Assembly (NCBI GenBank): GCA_049323915.1
Contig: JBMOPC010000045.1
Location: forward strand, 1-64,000
Reading direction: 5' to 3'
Origin: BRHc4a sp049323915
GTDB taxonomy: Bacteria > Bacillota > Desulfotomaculia > Desulfotomaculales > Desulfocucumaceae
Length of the DNA stretch: 64,000 nucleotides
Part shown: positions 17,267 to 26,165 of the stretch, one piece after another
Layout of the letters: each line of letters starts with the position of its first letter
How positions within the stretch are numbered: the first letter of the stretch is position 1
The notes under the pieces: model-generated
Told to the model about the DNA's origin: nothing
The model's input: only the letters and a program-made list of their open reading frames with translations
Database searches by the model: none
Program-made: the position numbers and the translations under genes

Positions 17267-17298
17267 TCTTATGAGTAAACCTGTACGCCTGGTTTTTT
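17249..17298 (+). terminator. Riboswitch-controlled intrinsic terminator
   Basis: CCAGGCG...CAGGTTT (17249-17263) pairs with AAACCTG...CGCCTGG (17277-17292), followed by TTTTTT (17293-17298). Its left arm is the same sequence that closes the aptamer, so aptamer and terminator are mutually exclusive. Confidence 0.88.
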
Positions 17299-17377
17299 CA
17301 TTTTGCTGCCGCATGAATCGGCTAAGACTGTTTATAATAGCTGGCAAATCCAATTAAAACTGCTTGGAGGGAAGAAA

Positions 17378-17896
17378 ATGAAAAAAGTGTTGGTGGGGAT
17401 AGTGATGGGAAGCGATTCGGACCTTCCGGTTATGCGGGAGGCCGCCGCTGTGCTCGATGAGCTGGGAGTGCCCAGCGAGGTGGTTATTTCCTCTGCCCAC
17501 AGGGCTCCGGACAAAACCGCGGAATACGCGCGCAGCGCTGCGGAGAGGGGGCTACTGGCAATAATTGCGGGGGCCGGCGGGGCGGCTCACCTGCCGGGTG
17601 TTATTGCTTCTTTCACCACCCTTCCCGTAATCGGGGTGCCAATAAAGACAGGAGCGATGAGCGGGGTGGACGCATTGTATGCCATAGTTCAGATGCCGGC
17701 CGGAATACCGGTGGCCACAGTGGCTATAAACGGCGCCAAAAACGCCGGGATACTGGCTGCACAGATTGTGGGCATAAAAGATGAAGAAGTAAGCCGGAGG
17801 CTTAAAGAGTACAAGGCCGGCCTGGCTTCGCAGGTGGAGGAAAAGGACGCCCGGCTGAGGGCGCTGGGTGTTGAAAAATACCTGGCCGGAAAGTAA
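17378..17896 (+). CDS. purE: N5-carboxyaminoimidazole ribonucleotide mutase PurE
   Basis: Produces CAIR in de novo purine synthesis. The 172-residue product has the signature MGSDSDLPVM, SSAHRAPD, and AGAGGAAHLPGVIA with GVPI further on. The ATG at 17378 follows GGAGGG at 8 nt; the longer frame from 17303 is inside the leader. It is the first gene behind the riboswitch. No purK lies in the cluster, so N5-CAIR must come from a gene elsewhere or the enzyme uses AIR and CO2 directly. Confidence 0.95.
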   Translation: MKKVLVGIVMGSDSDLPVMREAAAVLDELGVPSEVVISSAHRAPDKTAEYARSAAERGLLAIIAGAGGAAHLPGVIASFTTLPVIGVPIKTGAMSGVDALYAIVQMPAGIPVATVAINGAKNAGILAAQIVGIKDEEVSRRLKEYKAGLASQVEEKDARLRALGVEKYLAGK

Positions 17897-17954
17897 GGGC
17901 GGAGGAAAATAAAGTCACCACAGTCTGTATCGATAAGGGGGTGTAAGATTTCAA

Positions 17955-19247
17955 ATGATTGACCGTTATACCCTGCCGGAGATGAAAAAAATATGGTCAC
18001 AGGAAAACAAGTACCGTAAATGGCTGGATGTGGAGATTTACGCCTGCGAGGCAATGGCGGCTCTGGGGCTGGTGCCCCGGGATGCGCTGAAAAACATTAA
18101 GGATAAGGCAGACTTCACCGTTGATCGTGTGGACGAAATAGAGTCAGTAACCAATCATGACGTGATCGCCTTTCTGACATGCGTTGCCGAGTATGTGGGC
18201 GAGGACTCAAAATACATACATATGGGGCTGACCTCGTCTGACGTGCTTGACACCGCACTGGCGGCCCAGATGAAGGAGGCCGGGGAGATTATACTCTCAA
18301 GGCTGAAGGAACTGAGAGGGGTCCTTCTGGAAAGGGCCGCCGAACACAGGAATACAATAATGATCGGCAGGACCCACGGCGTCCACGCGGAGCCAATCAC
18401 TTTCGGGCTGAAAATGCTGCTGTGGACTTCAGAAACCGACCGCAACATCGAAAGAATGGAAAAGGCCATAGAGGCGGTCAGCGTTGGTAAGATATCGGGC
18501 GCGGTGGGCACATACGCCAATATAGACCCGGCGGTGGAGGCCCATGTATGCAGGAGAATGGGATTAAAGCCTGCCGCAATATCCACCCAGGTGGTGCAGA
18601 GGGACCGCCATGCAGAGTTTATGTCTGCAATTGCCATAATCGGAAGCTCTCTGGAAAAATTCGCCACCGAGATACGCAGCCTTCAGAGGACGGAAATTCT
18701 TGAGGTTGAGGAGTATTTCGCCAAGGGCCAGAAAGGTTCTTCGGCCATGCCGCACAAGCGCAACCCCATTACAGCAGAAAGAATAACCGGGATGGCGCGC
18801 ATATTAAGGGGCAACGCCCTGGCGGCCATGGAAAATGTGGCGCTGTGGAATGAAAGGGATATTTCCCACTCGTCGGTGGAGAGGGTCATAATACCGGACA
18901 GCACCACCATTCTGGACTACATGTTGTACAAGTTCACCGCCATGATGAAAAACCTGATCATATACCCTGAAAATATGGACAAAAACTTAAACCTCACCGG
19001 GGGCCTGCTCTTTTCCCAGAGAGTGCTGCTGGCACTTGTCAACAAGGGCCTAACCAGGGAAAGGGCTTATGAGCTGGTCCAGAGAAACGCCATGGAGTCA
19101 TGGCGGACCCGCAGGAATTTCCGGGAGCTGCTCTACGGTGACCCGGAAGTTTCATCAGTTCTCAGCGGTGGGGAGATAGACGGGCTGTTTGACTACAGCT
19201 ACCACCTGGGCAGGGTTGATGAAATATACAATAGATTCGGGCTGTAA
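17955..19247 (+). CDS. purB: Adenylosuccinate lyase
   Basis: Cleaves SAICAR and adenylosuccinate, releasing fumarate. The 430-residue protein carries the fumarase/aspartase superfamily signature at GSSAMPHKRNPI (about residues 262-273), plus the TSSDVLDTALAAQ motif and the HGVHAEPITFG motif. It is the standard length. It lies 58 nt after purE and 30 nt before purC, in the purine operon. Confidence 0.97.
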   Translation: MIDRYTLPEMKKIWSQENKYRKWLDVEIYACEAMAALGLVPRDALKNIKDKADFTVDRVDEIESVTNHDVIAFLTCVAEYVGEDSKYIHMGLTSSDVLDTALAAQMKEAGEIILSRLKELRGVLLERAAEHRNTIMIGRTHGVHAEPITFGLKMLLWTSETDRNIERMEKAIEAVSVGKISGAVGTYANIDPAVEAHVCRRMGLKPAAISTQVVQRDRHAEFMSAIAIIGSSLEKFATEIRSLQRTEILEVEEYFAKGQKGSSAMPHKRNPITAERITGMARILRGNALAAMENVALWNERDISHSSVERVIIPDSTTILDYMLYKFTAMMKNLIIYPENMDKNLNLTGGLLFSQRVLLALVNKGLTRERAYELVQRNAMESWRTRRNFRELLYGDPEVSSVLSGGEIDGLFDYSYHLGRVDEIYNRFGL

Positions 19248-19277
19248 AATCATTATTAAATACGGAGGGGATTGGCC

Positions 19278-19982
19278 ATGGAAAAGAAGGAAATGCTGTA
19301 CGAGGGAAAGGCCAAGAGGGTGTTCAGGACCGAAGACGCCGGGAAATACCTTGTGGAGTTTAAAAATGACGCCACCGCCTTTGACGGCAAGAAAAAGGGG
19401 ACAATTGAGAACAAAGGCATGCTGAATAACAAGATATCCTCGTTATTTTTCAGGCTTCTGGAGGAGAAGGGAATAAGCACCCACTTTATAGAAGAGGTCA
19501 GCGATAACGAAATGCTGGTGAAGCCGCTGGAAATTATTCTGGTTGAAGTTGTGGTTAGAAACATTGCCGCAGGGAGCCTGGCAAAAAGGATCGGTATGGA
19601 GGAGGGGACGCCCCTTCCCGCCCCTGTGGTGGAGTATTATTATAAAAGGGACGACCTGGGGGACCCGCTGATCAATGGATCTCATATAGCGGTGCTGGGC
19701 CTGGCCACCCCGGATCAGATGGAGTATATTAAAGAAACCGCTCTCAGGGTGAACGAAGTTTTGAAGGAATTCCTGTCCGGAAAGAAAATCGAGCTGGTGG
19801 ACTTCAAGCTGGAGTTTGGCAGGCACGGTGACGAGGTGCTGCTGGGCGACGAGATCTCCCCTGACACCTGCAGGTTCTGGGACAGCGAGACCAGAGAAAA
19901 GCTGGACAAGGACCGCTTCCGCAGGGATATGGGCAATGTTGAAGGGGCTTACCAGGAGGTATACAGGAGAATTCATTCGTAA
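19278..19982 (+). CDS. purC: SAICAR synthetase PurC
   Basis: Joins CAIR and aspartate to form SAICAR. The 234-residue product shows the family pattern YEGKAKRVF at the N-terminus, VRNIAAGSLAKRIG in the middle, and VDFKLEFG followed by LGDEISPDTCRFWD. ATG at 19278 has GGAGGGG 7 nt upstream; the TTG two codons earlier is too close. It is followed directly by purF: the purSQL genes usually found between them are missing here. Confidence 0.96.
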   Translation: MEKKEMLYEGKAKRVFRTEDAGKYLVEFKNDATAFDGKKKGTIENKGMLNNKISSLFFRLLEEKGISTHFIEEVSDNEMLVKPLEIILVEVVVRNIAAGSLAKRIGMEEGTPLPAPVVEYYYKRDDLGDPLINGSHIAVLGLATPDQMEYIKETALRVNEVLKEFLSGKKIELVDFKLEFGRHGDEVLLGDEISPDTCRFWDSETREKLDKDRFRRDMGNVEGAYQEVYRRIHS

Positions 19983-20000
19983 GTATTTGGAGGGGAAGAC

Positions 20001-21449
20001 ATGAAAACCAGCGGAGGGTGTTCCCCGGAGAAGGTCCAAAAAAGAATACAGAGCCCCGACAAGCCCAGGGAGGAGTGCGGTATTTTCGGTGTATACGGCA
20101 GCAGCATGGACGTGTCGAGGATAACATATTACGGCCTGTATGCCCTCCAGCACAGGGGGCAGGAGAGCGCCGGCATAGCCGTGTCCGACGGAAAGAGGGT
20201 TGTTCTGCACAAGGACATGGGTCTTGTGCCCGAGGTTTTCACCCCGGAAAAGCTGGACAGCATGAAGGGGCACATTGCCATCGGGCATGTCCGCTATTCT
20301 ACAACCGGGTCCAGCCAGCCAATAAACGCCCAGCCCCTTGTGTTCAGGTATGCCCGGGGCACACTGGGACTTGCCCATAACGGAAATGTCACCAATATCT
20401 GGGAGCTGCGTTCGCAGCTTACTTCCACCGGGTCTGTATTTCAGACAACCACCGACAGCGAAGTGATAGTGAACCTTATCGCCAGGTACGGCCAGAATAC
20501 GCTGGAAGAGGCCCTGGCCAAATGCATGATCGATGTAAAGGGCGCCTATTCCTTTCTGATTATAACTGAAAACAGCCTTATAGCCGTAAGGGACCCTTAC
20601 GGCTTCAGGCCTTTGTCCCTGGGCAGGCTGGGTGACGGATATGTTGTGGCCTCAGAGTCATGTGCCCTGGACACTGTTGGCGCAACCAAGCTGAGGGATG
20701 TTGAGCCGGGAGAGACCATAATTATAGACGCGGACGGCGTAAGATCGCTGCGTGCGCTTTCCCCCCGGAAAAAGGCCCACTGCATTTTCGAGTATATTTA
20801 TTTTGCCAGGCCGGACAGTGAGATGGACGGATTCCAGGTCGGCAGGGTGAGAAGGGAAATGGGCAGGCAGCTGGCCAGGGAATATTCTGTGGACGCGGAT
20901 ATTGTCATTCCCGTCCCGGACTCGGGCACAACGGCGGCCAGGGGGTTCGCCGAGGAATCCGGGATACCCTTCGAGGAGGGACTGATGAAAAACAGGTATA
21001 TCGGACGCACCTTCATCCAGCCCACCCAGGACATAAGGGACATGGGCGTCAGGCTGAAGCTCAACCCGATGAGACATGCGCTGGAGGGCAAAAGGGTGCT
21101 TATGGTGGACGACTCCATTGTAAGGGGCACCACTAGTACAAAAATAGTAAAGATGCTAAGGGGCTGCGGGGCCAGTGAGGTATATCTCTGCCTCAGCTCC
21201 CCGCCGGTGAAAAAGTCCTGCTATTACGGCATAGACACATCAAACGAGGATGAGCTGGTTGCATCCCGGATGACTGTTGAACAGATAGGAGGTATGATAG
21301 GTGTGGACGGGCTGTACTACCTGAGCATTGAAGGGTTGCTTAATATTTTCGGTGATTACCGGGAAAATTTCTGCACGGCCTGTTTTAACGGCAACTACCC
21401 GGTAGAGATAACTAAATGCAGGGAATCGAGCAAGTTCGTTCTGGAATGA
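20001..21449 (+). CDS. purF: Amidophosphoribosyltransferase PurF
   Basis: Catalyses the first committed step, PRPP plus glutamine to phosphoribosylamine. The 482-residue precursor has a 25-residue propeptide ahead of Cys26 (KPREECGIFGVYG), the nucleophile exposed after processing, then the Ntn glutaminase domain and a PRTase domain with VLMVDDSIVRGTTS. Cysteines in the C-terminal part (near GDYRENFCTACF) could form the [4Fe-4S] cluster of Bacillus-type enzymes. As the PRPP-consuming enzyme it is a logical target of a PRPP riboswitch. Confidence 0.97.
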   Translation: MKTSGGCSPEKVQKRIQSPDKPREECGIFGVYGSSMDVSRITYYGLYALQHRGQESAGIAVSDGKRVVLHKDMGLVPEVFTPEKLDSMKGHIAIGHVRYSTTGSSQPINAQPLVFRYARGTLGLAHNGNVTNIWELRSQLTSTGSVFQTTTDSEVIVNLIARYGQNTLEEALAKCMIDVKGAYSFLIITENSLIAVRDPYGFRPLSLGRLGDGYVVASESCALDTVGATKLRDVEPGETIIIDADGVRSLRALSPRKKAHCIFEYIYFARPDSEMDGFQVGRVRREMGRQLAREYSVDADIVIPVPDSGTTAARGFAEESGIPFEEGLMKNRYIGRTFIQPTQDIRDMGVRLKLNPMRHALEGKRVLMVDDSIVRGTTSTKIVKMLRGCGASEVYLCLSSPPVKKSCYYGIDTSNEDELVASRMTVEQIGGMIGVDGLYYLSIEGLLNIFGDYRENFCTACFNGNYPVEITKCRESSKFVLE

Positions 21450-21477
21450 AATATATACAAACGGGGTTATATAGCGT

Positions 21478-22521
21478 ATGGAAGGCAAAGAAAGGCTTAC
21501 CTATGCCGCAGCCGGTGTTGATATAGACGCCGGCAACAGGGCTGTGGAACTGATGCGGAGATCGGTTAAAAGCACATTCCGGCCTGGTGTCCTGACTGAT
21601 ATAGGAGGGTTCGGGGGGCTGTTCGCCCTTGATGTCTCCCGCTACCGGGAGCCGGTGCTTGTCTCAGGCACTGACGGGGTCGGCACCAAGCTCCGGGTGG
21701 CAATGATGATGGACAGGCACGACACCATTGGAATCGACGCGGTGGCAATGTGCGCCAACGACATACTGGTGCAGGGGGCGGAACCGCTTTTTTTCCTGGA
21801 CTACCTTGCTGTTGGCAAACTGGTTCCCGAGAAGGTGGCCATGATAGTGGAAGGTGTGGCCGAGGGCTGCAGGAGGGCCGGGTGCGCCCTTATAGGCGGC
21901 GAGACGGCCGAGATGCCGGGATTTTACGGTGCGGAAGAGTACGATATAGCCGGGTTTGTGGTGGGTGTGGTGGAGAAATCCCTTATTATAGACGGGAGGG
22001 GTATCCAACCGGGCGATGTACTGGTGGGCATGCTCTCCTCGGGATTGCACAGCAACGGCTACTCCCTGGTCCGTAAGGCTTTTTTTGATATTGGCGGTTA
22101 TTCCGTGGAATCCCATATTGATGATCTTGGGCGAACGGTGGGGGAGGAACTGCTTGAGCCCACCACCATATATGTAAGACAGGTGCTGCCTCTTATAAGG
22201 CGGTACAATATAAAGGGAATGGCCCACATCACCGGCGGAGGCCTTACAGAAAACATTCCAAGGATATTGCCGGGAGGCTGCGCCGTGGTTATAGACAGAA
22301 AAGCGTGGCGGGTTCCGACGGTTTTTGGAATTATTCAGAGGCTTGGAAATATAGACCACAGCGAGATGCTTAAAACTTTCAACATGGGTATAGGGCTGGT
22401 GCTGGTTGCTCCCGGTGAAGATGCCGACGGGCTGATACGGGACCTCCGGGGCCGGGGTGGTCAGGCTCTGGTTATAGGCGAGGTGGTGGGTTCCCCGGAT
22501 AAAAAAGTTATTTACATGTAG
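21478..22521 (+). CDS. purM: AIR synthetase PurM
   Basis: Converts FGAM to AIR with ATP. The 347-residue product starts LTYAAAGVDIDAGN, has the SGTDGVGTKLRVA and DAVAMCANDILVQGAEPLFFLDY segments, IGGETAEMPGFY, and HITGGGLTENIPRILP, all characteristic. It is full length and 28 nt after purF. Its substrate is made by PurSQL, which must be encoded elsewhere. Confidence 0.97.
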   Translation: MEGKERLTYAAAGVDIDAGNRAVELMRRSVKSTFRPGVLTDIGGFGGLFALDVSRYREPVLVSGTDGVGTKLRVAMMMDRHDTIGIDAVAMCANDILVQGAEPLFFLDYLAVGKLVPEKVAMIVEGVAEGCRRAGCALIGGETAEMPGFYGAEEYDIAGFVVGVVEKSLIIDGRGIQPGDVLVGMLSSGLHSNGYSLVRKAFFDIGGYSVESHIDDLGRTVGEELLEPTTIYVRQVLPLIRRYNIKGMAHITGGGLTENIPRILPGGCAVVIDRKAWRVPTVFGIIQRLGNIDHSEMLKTFNMGIGLVLVAPGEDADGLIRDLRGRGGQALVIGEVVGSPDKKVIYM

Positions 22522-22539
22522 TTTTGGGGTGAAGTAGAA

Positions 22540-23160
22540 GTGAAAAAGCTGAGAGTGGGAGTGCTGGCTTCCGGGAGGGGATCCAACCTTCAGGCCATTA
22601 TTGACGCCTGTGAAAGGGAAGATATTCCGGCGGTTGTGGCGGTGGTTGCAAGTGACAAGGCGGATGCCTTTGCCTTGGAAAGGGCGAGGAATCACGGCAT
22701 ACCGGCGGTGCACATAAATCCGGGGTATTACCCGGACAGGGGTGAATACGAGCGCAGAGTCATACTGGAAATGAGGGAGTACGGCGTTGAACTGATCTGC
22801 CTGGCGGGGTACATGCTGCTGGTGGGCAGGGTGCTGCTGGAGGAATTCGCCGGCAGGATGATGAACATACACCCGGCGCTGCTGCCGTCTTTCAAGGGGG
22901 TGCATGCCCAGAGGCAGGCTGTGGAATACGGGGTGAGATTCAGCGGCTGCACCGTGCACTTTGTTGACGAGGGGATGGATACCGGGCCAATAATTCTTCA
23001 GGCGGTGGTGCCGGTATACCCGGAGGACGGGGAAGACCAGCTTTCTGCCAGAATACTGGAGCAGGAGCACAGAATTTATCCCGAGGCGGTGGGGCTTTTC
23101 GCCGAAGGCAGGCTTAGGATCGACGGCAGGAAGGTTATTATCTTGCGGGATGAGAAATGA
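22540..23160 (+). CDS. purN: Phosphoribosylglycinamide formyltransferase PurN
   Basis: Transfers formyl from 10-formyl-tetrahydrofolate to GAR. The 206-residue protein begins LRVGVLASGRGSNLQAI, and carries the catalytic region MNIHPALLPSFKGVHA with the Asn-His pair and VHFVDEGMDTGPII with the Asp. GTG start preceded by GGGGTGAAG. It lies between purM and purH as in most Firmicutes. Confidence 0.96.
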   Translation: MKKLRVGVLASGRGSNLQAIIDACEREDIPAVVAVVASDKADAFALERARNHGIPAVHINPGYYPDRGEYERRVILEMREYGVELICLAGYMLLVGRVLLEEFAGRMMNIHPALLPSFKGVHAQRQAVEYGVRFSGCTVHFVDEGMDTGPIILQAVVPVYPEDGEDQLSARILEQEHRIYPEAVGLFAEGRLRIDGRKVIILRDEK

Positions 23161-23208
23161 TTGTCAGAATTCAGTTTATTAAGAATAGAATTGCTGGTGA
23201 GGTGAGTC

Positions 23209-24750
23209 ATGGTGAAGAGGGCATTAATAAGCGTTTCCGACAAGACTGGTGTGGTTGAATTTGCCGCGGGACTTGTCAAGGCAGGTTTTGAAATAATCTC
23301 CACCGGCGGGACGGCCAAAACACTCAGGGAGGCGGGAGTCCAGGTCACATACATAACCGGCGTTACCGGGTTTCCCGAGATACTGGACGGGCGGGTAAAA
23401 ACACTGCACCCGGCGGTGCACGGGGGAATTCTGGCCAAGCGCACCCCGGATCACAGGGATCAGCTCGACAGGCAGGGAATAGGATACATCGACCTGGTGG
23501 CGGTGAACCTGTACCCGTTCAGGCAGACAATAGCAAGGCCCGGAGTGACCCTGGAGGAAGCTGTCGAGAATATAGACATAGGCGGCCCGGCCATGGTAAG
23601 GGCGGCGGCCAAGAACCACCGGTACGTTCTGGTGGTGGTAAACCCCTCAAGGTATGGCGATGTTTTGAAGGCCCTGGAAAATGGTGATGCAAGCTACGAG
23701 TTCAGGCTTTCCCTGGCCAGGGAGGCCTTCGCCCATACAGCCATTTACGACTCTGCCATAGCTTCTTACCTGGAAGGCATAGAGGGAGGCAACGGCACAA
23801 CCTTCCCCGGGTTGTGGAGCAAGCCCTTTGAGCTGGTGCAGGTTCTCAGGTACGGAGAGAATCCGCACCAGAGAGCGGCTTTTTACCGCGATCCCGCCTC
23901 TTTTGGGGCATCGGTGGGTACGGCCAGGCAGCTTGCCGGGAAGGACCTTTCCTACAACAACATCCTGGATCTCAACGCCGCGCTGGAACTGGTAAGGGAA
24001 TTCAGGGATCCTGCGGCGGTTATTATAAAGCACAACAACCCCTGCGGCGCGGCCTGCGCAGCGGATATAGGCGAGGCATACAGGCTTGCCTACGAGGGTG
24101 ACCCGGTGTCGGCCTTTGGGGGAATTGTGGCCTGCAACCGCGAAGTTACGGCGGAGGCCGCCAGGCAGATGGCCGGGATATTCCTGGAGGCGGTGATCGC
24201 TCCGGGATATACAGCTGAGGCCCTGGAAATACTGAGCCGCCGGTCCGGCCTGCGGGTGCTGGAGACCGGAAGCCTTGAAGGGCAGGCTGTCGCCGATCTT
24301 GAGTTGAGAAAGGTTAACGGGGGGCTTTTGCTGCAGGAAACCGACAATAAGCTTTTGGAGCGGGACCGCCTGGATATGGTTACATCGGACCGGCCCGGCC
24401 CGGATGATATAGAGGAACTGATATTTGCCATGACTGTGGTCAAGCACGTAAAGTCGAATGCCATAGTTGTCACCAAGAACCGCCAGCTTATAGGCGTGGG
24501 GGCGGGGCAGATGAACCGTGTGGGATCGGCCGGGATTGCGCTTAATCAGGCCGGGGACAGGGCCAGGGGGGCGTTCCTGGCATCGGATGCATTCTTCCCC
24601 TTTGCCGACACCGTTGAGCTGGCTGCAAAATATGGCATCAGGGCCATTATTCAGCCCGGCGGATCGGTGCGGGACGAGGAATCGGTAAAATCGGCCGAAA
24701 AGTATGGTATGATAATGGTAATTACAGGGTACAGGCATTTTAAGCACTAA
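23209..24750 (+). CDS. purH: Bifunctional AICAR transformylase / IMP cyclohydrolase
   Basis: Performs the last two steps of IMP synthesis. The 513-residue product has the N-terminal MGS-like cyclohydrolase domain (ALISVSDKTGVVEFA, STGGTAKTLRE, GFPEILDGRVKTLHP) and the C-terminal transformylase domain with IIKHNNPCGAA and VVKHVKSNAIVV. Standard length. A repeat-bearing gap of about 100 nt separates it from purD. Confidence 0.97.
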   Translation: MVKRALISVSDKTGVVEFAAGLVKAGFEIISTGGTAKTLREAGVQVTYITGVTGFPEILDGRVKTLHPAVHGGILAKRTPDHRDQLDRQGIGYIDLVAVNLYPFRQTIARPGVTLEEAVENIDIGGPAMVRAAAKNHRYVLVVVNPSRYGDVLKALENGDASYEFRLSLAREAFAHTAIYDSAIASYLEGIEGGNGTTFPGLWSKPFELVQVLRYGENPHQRAAFYRDPASFGASVGTARQLAGKDLSYNNILDLNAALELVREFRDPAAVIIKHNNPCGAACAADIGEAYRLAYEGDPVSAFGGIVACNREVTAEAARQMAGIFLEAVIAPGYTAEALEILSRRSGLRVLETGSLEGQAVADLELRKVNGGLLLQETDNKLLERDRLDMVTSDRPGPDDIEELIFAMTVVKHVKSNAIVVTKNRQLIGVGAGQMNRVGSAGIALNQAGDRARGAFLASDAFFPFADTVELAAKYGIRAIIQPGGSVRDEESVKSAEKYGMIMVITGYRHFKH

Positions 24751-24762
24751 TTTAAAAAAGGG

Positions 24763-24812
24763 GTTAAGGTTAGGGATTAGCAACTAGCAACTATAGCAGC
24801 TAGCAGCTATTT
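24763..24812. repeat. Heptamer-period repeat inside the purine operon
   Basis: AGCAACT occurs twice in direct succession, then TAGCAGC twice in succession, preceded by a related AGGGATT unit. It sits in the gap between purH and purD and must be transcribed with the operon. Confidence 0.6.
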
Positions 24813-24852
24813 ATACCGATCTGCAATCCATCCTTACGGAGGTTTTCAGAGA

Positions 24853-26118
24853 ATGAAGGTTCTGGTGGTAGGAGGGGGCGGACGCGAGCATGCCCTGTGC
24901 TGGAAATTAAGCCAAAGCCCCAGGGTTTCAAAGATATACTGCGCTCCGGGTAACGCCGGAATAGCGGGTATAGCCGAATGTGCAGACATTCAGGCGTCGG
25001 ACATTGAGGGGCTGGTGGGTTTTGCCCTTGACCGGGGTATCGACCTTACTGTGGTGGGGCCGGAGGAGCCACTTACCAGGGGGCTGGTTGACGCCATGGA
25101 AGGGAAGGGCCTGAATGTTTTCGGCCCCAGGGCAGGTGCGGCGGCCATAGAGGGAAGCAAGGCGCTGGCAAAGGAAATTATGGCAAAATACGGAATACCC
25201 ACGGCCAGGTACGCCTCCTTCGACAGCAAAGAGGAAGCGGAAATGTACATAAGGAAACTTAATTCGCCGTGCGTGGTGAAGGCTGACGGGCTGGCCGCCG
25301 GTAAAGGTGTGATAGTGGCGCAAAATGAGGGGGAAGCCCTGGAGGCAGTAAGGCTGATAATGGGTGAAAGGGCCTTCGGCAGCGCCGGCGACCGGTTAAT
25401 AGTTGAAGAACTGCTGACCGGGGAAGAGCTGAGCATACTGGCTTTTACCGACGGGGAAACCGTGGTGCCGATGCTTCCAGCCCAGGACCACAAGCAGGTT
25501 TTTGACGGCGACAGGGGGCCGAACACCGGAGGTATGGGTGCATACGCCCCGGCCCCGGTGTGCACCGGGGAAATATACAAATACGTTCTTGATGAGATTC
25601 TGTATCCCACGGTCAGGGCTATGGCGGCCGAGGGAAGGCTTTACAGGGGAGTTATTTACGCCGGGCTTATGATAACGGACCAGGGCCCAAAGGTGCTGGA
25701 ATTCAACGCCCGGTTCGGCGATCCCGAAGCCCAGCCGGTTCTCATGATGCTGGAAACCGACCTTATAGATATAATAGAAGCCGTAATGGAAAAAAGGCTT
25801 TCCCGTATCAAGGTGGATTGGAAGCAGGGCGCCTCTGTCTGTGTGGTGACGGCGTCCGGGGGTTATCCCGGGCCATATCAAAAAGGGATTGAGATTCACG
25901 GGCTGGACAGGGTGCCGGGAGGGGTTACTGTTTTCCACGCGGGAACCGCCCTTAAGGACGACAGGACAGTTACCGCCGGAGGCCGGGTGCTGGGTGTGAC
26001 CGCAACAGGCGAAGACATAACTTCGGCCATCGCGCTGGCTTACAGGGGAGTAGAGGCCATAAATTATGAGGGGATGCATTACCGCAGGGATATAGGCCAA
26101 AAGGCAGTAATGCGGTAG
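24853..26118 (+). CDS. purD: Phosphoribosylamine-glycine ligase PurD
   Basis: Makes GAR from phosphoribosylamine, glycine and ATP. The 421-residue ATP-grasp enzyme starts MKVLVVGGGGREHAL and shows VVKADGLAAGKGVIVA, the glycine-rich ATP-binding loop, and TGGMGAYAPAP and NARFGDPEAQ motifs. ATG preceded by ACGGAGG. Last gene of the operon; a terminator follows 9 nt after the stop. Confidence 0.97.
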   Translation: MKVLVVGGGGREHALCWKLSQSPRVSKIYCAPGNAGIAGIAECADIQASDIEGLVGFALDRGIDLTVVGPEEPLTRGLVDAMEGKGLNVFGPRAGAAAIEGSKALAKEIMAKYGIPTARYASFDSKEEAEMYIRKLNSPCVVKADGLAAGKGVIVAQNEGEALEAVRLIMGERAFGSAGDRLIVEELLTGEELSILAFTDGETVVPMLPAQDHKQVFDGDRGPNTGGMGAYAPAPVCTGEIYKYVLDEILYPTVRAMAAEGRLYRGVIYAGLMITDQGPKVLEFNARFGDPEAQPVLMMLETDLIDIIEAVMEKRLSRIKVDWKQGASVCVVTASGGYPGPYQKGIEIHGLDRVPGGVTVFHAGTALKDDRTVTAGGRVLGVTATGEDITSAIALAYRGVEAINYEGMHYRRDIGQKAVMR

Positions 26119-26126
26119 ATTATGAA

Positions 26127-26158
26127 AAACCAGGGGTGAAGTCCCTGGGTTATTTTTC
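26127..26158. terminator. Terminator of the purine operon
   Basis: AACCAGGG and CCCTGGGTT form a stem with a 7-nt loop, followed by ATTTTTCTT. It lies between purD and a converging minus-strand gene and could stop transcription from both sides. Confidence 0.8.
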
Positions 26159-26165
26159 TTGAGTA

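Noticed and set aside
17070..17357. Open frames on both strands over the ykkC riboswitch
   Set aside because: They coincide with the aptamer and terminator, and the translations have no protein-like features.
21664..23070. Long minus-strand open frame opposite purM and purN (also similar ones at 19443-20378, 23647-24783, 52117-52959, 59426-60448)
   Set aside because: Each is antisense to a well-conserved gene and arises from codon bias in GC-rich DNA; the translations are rich in His, Gln, Pro and Arg and lack domain motifs.
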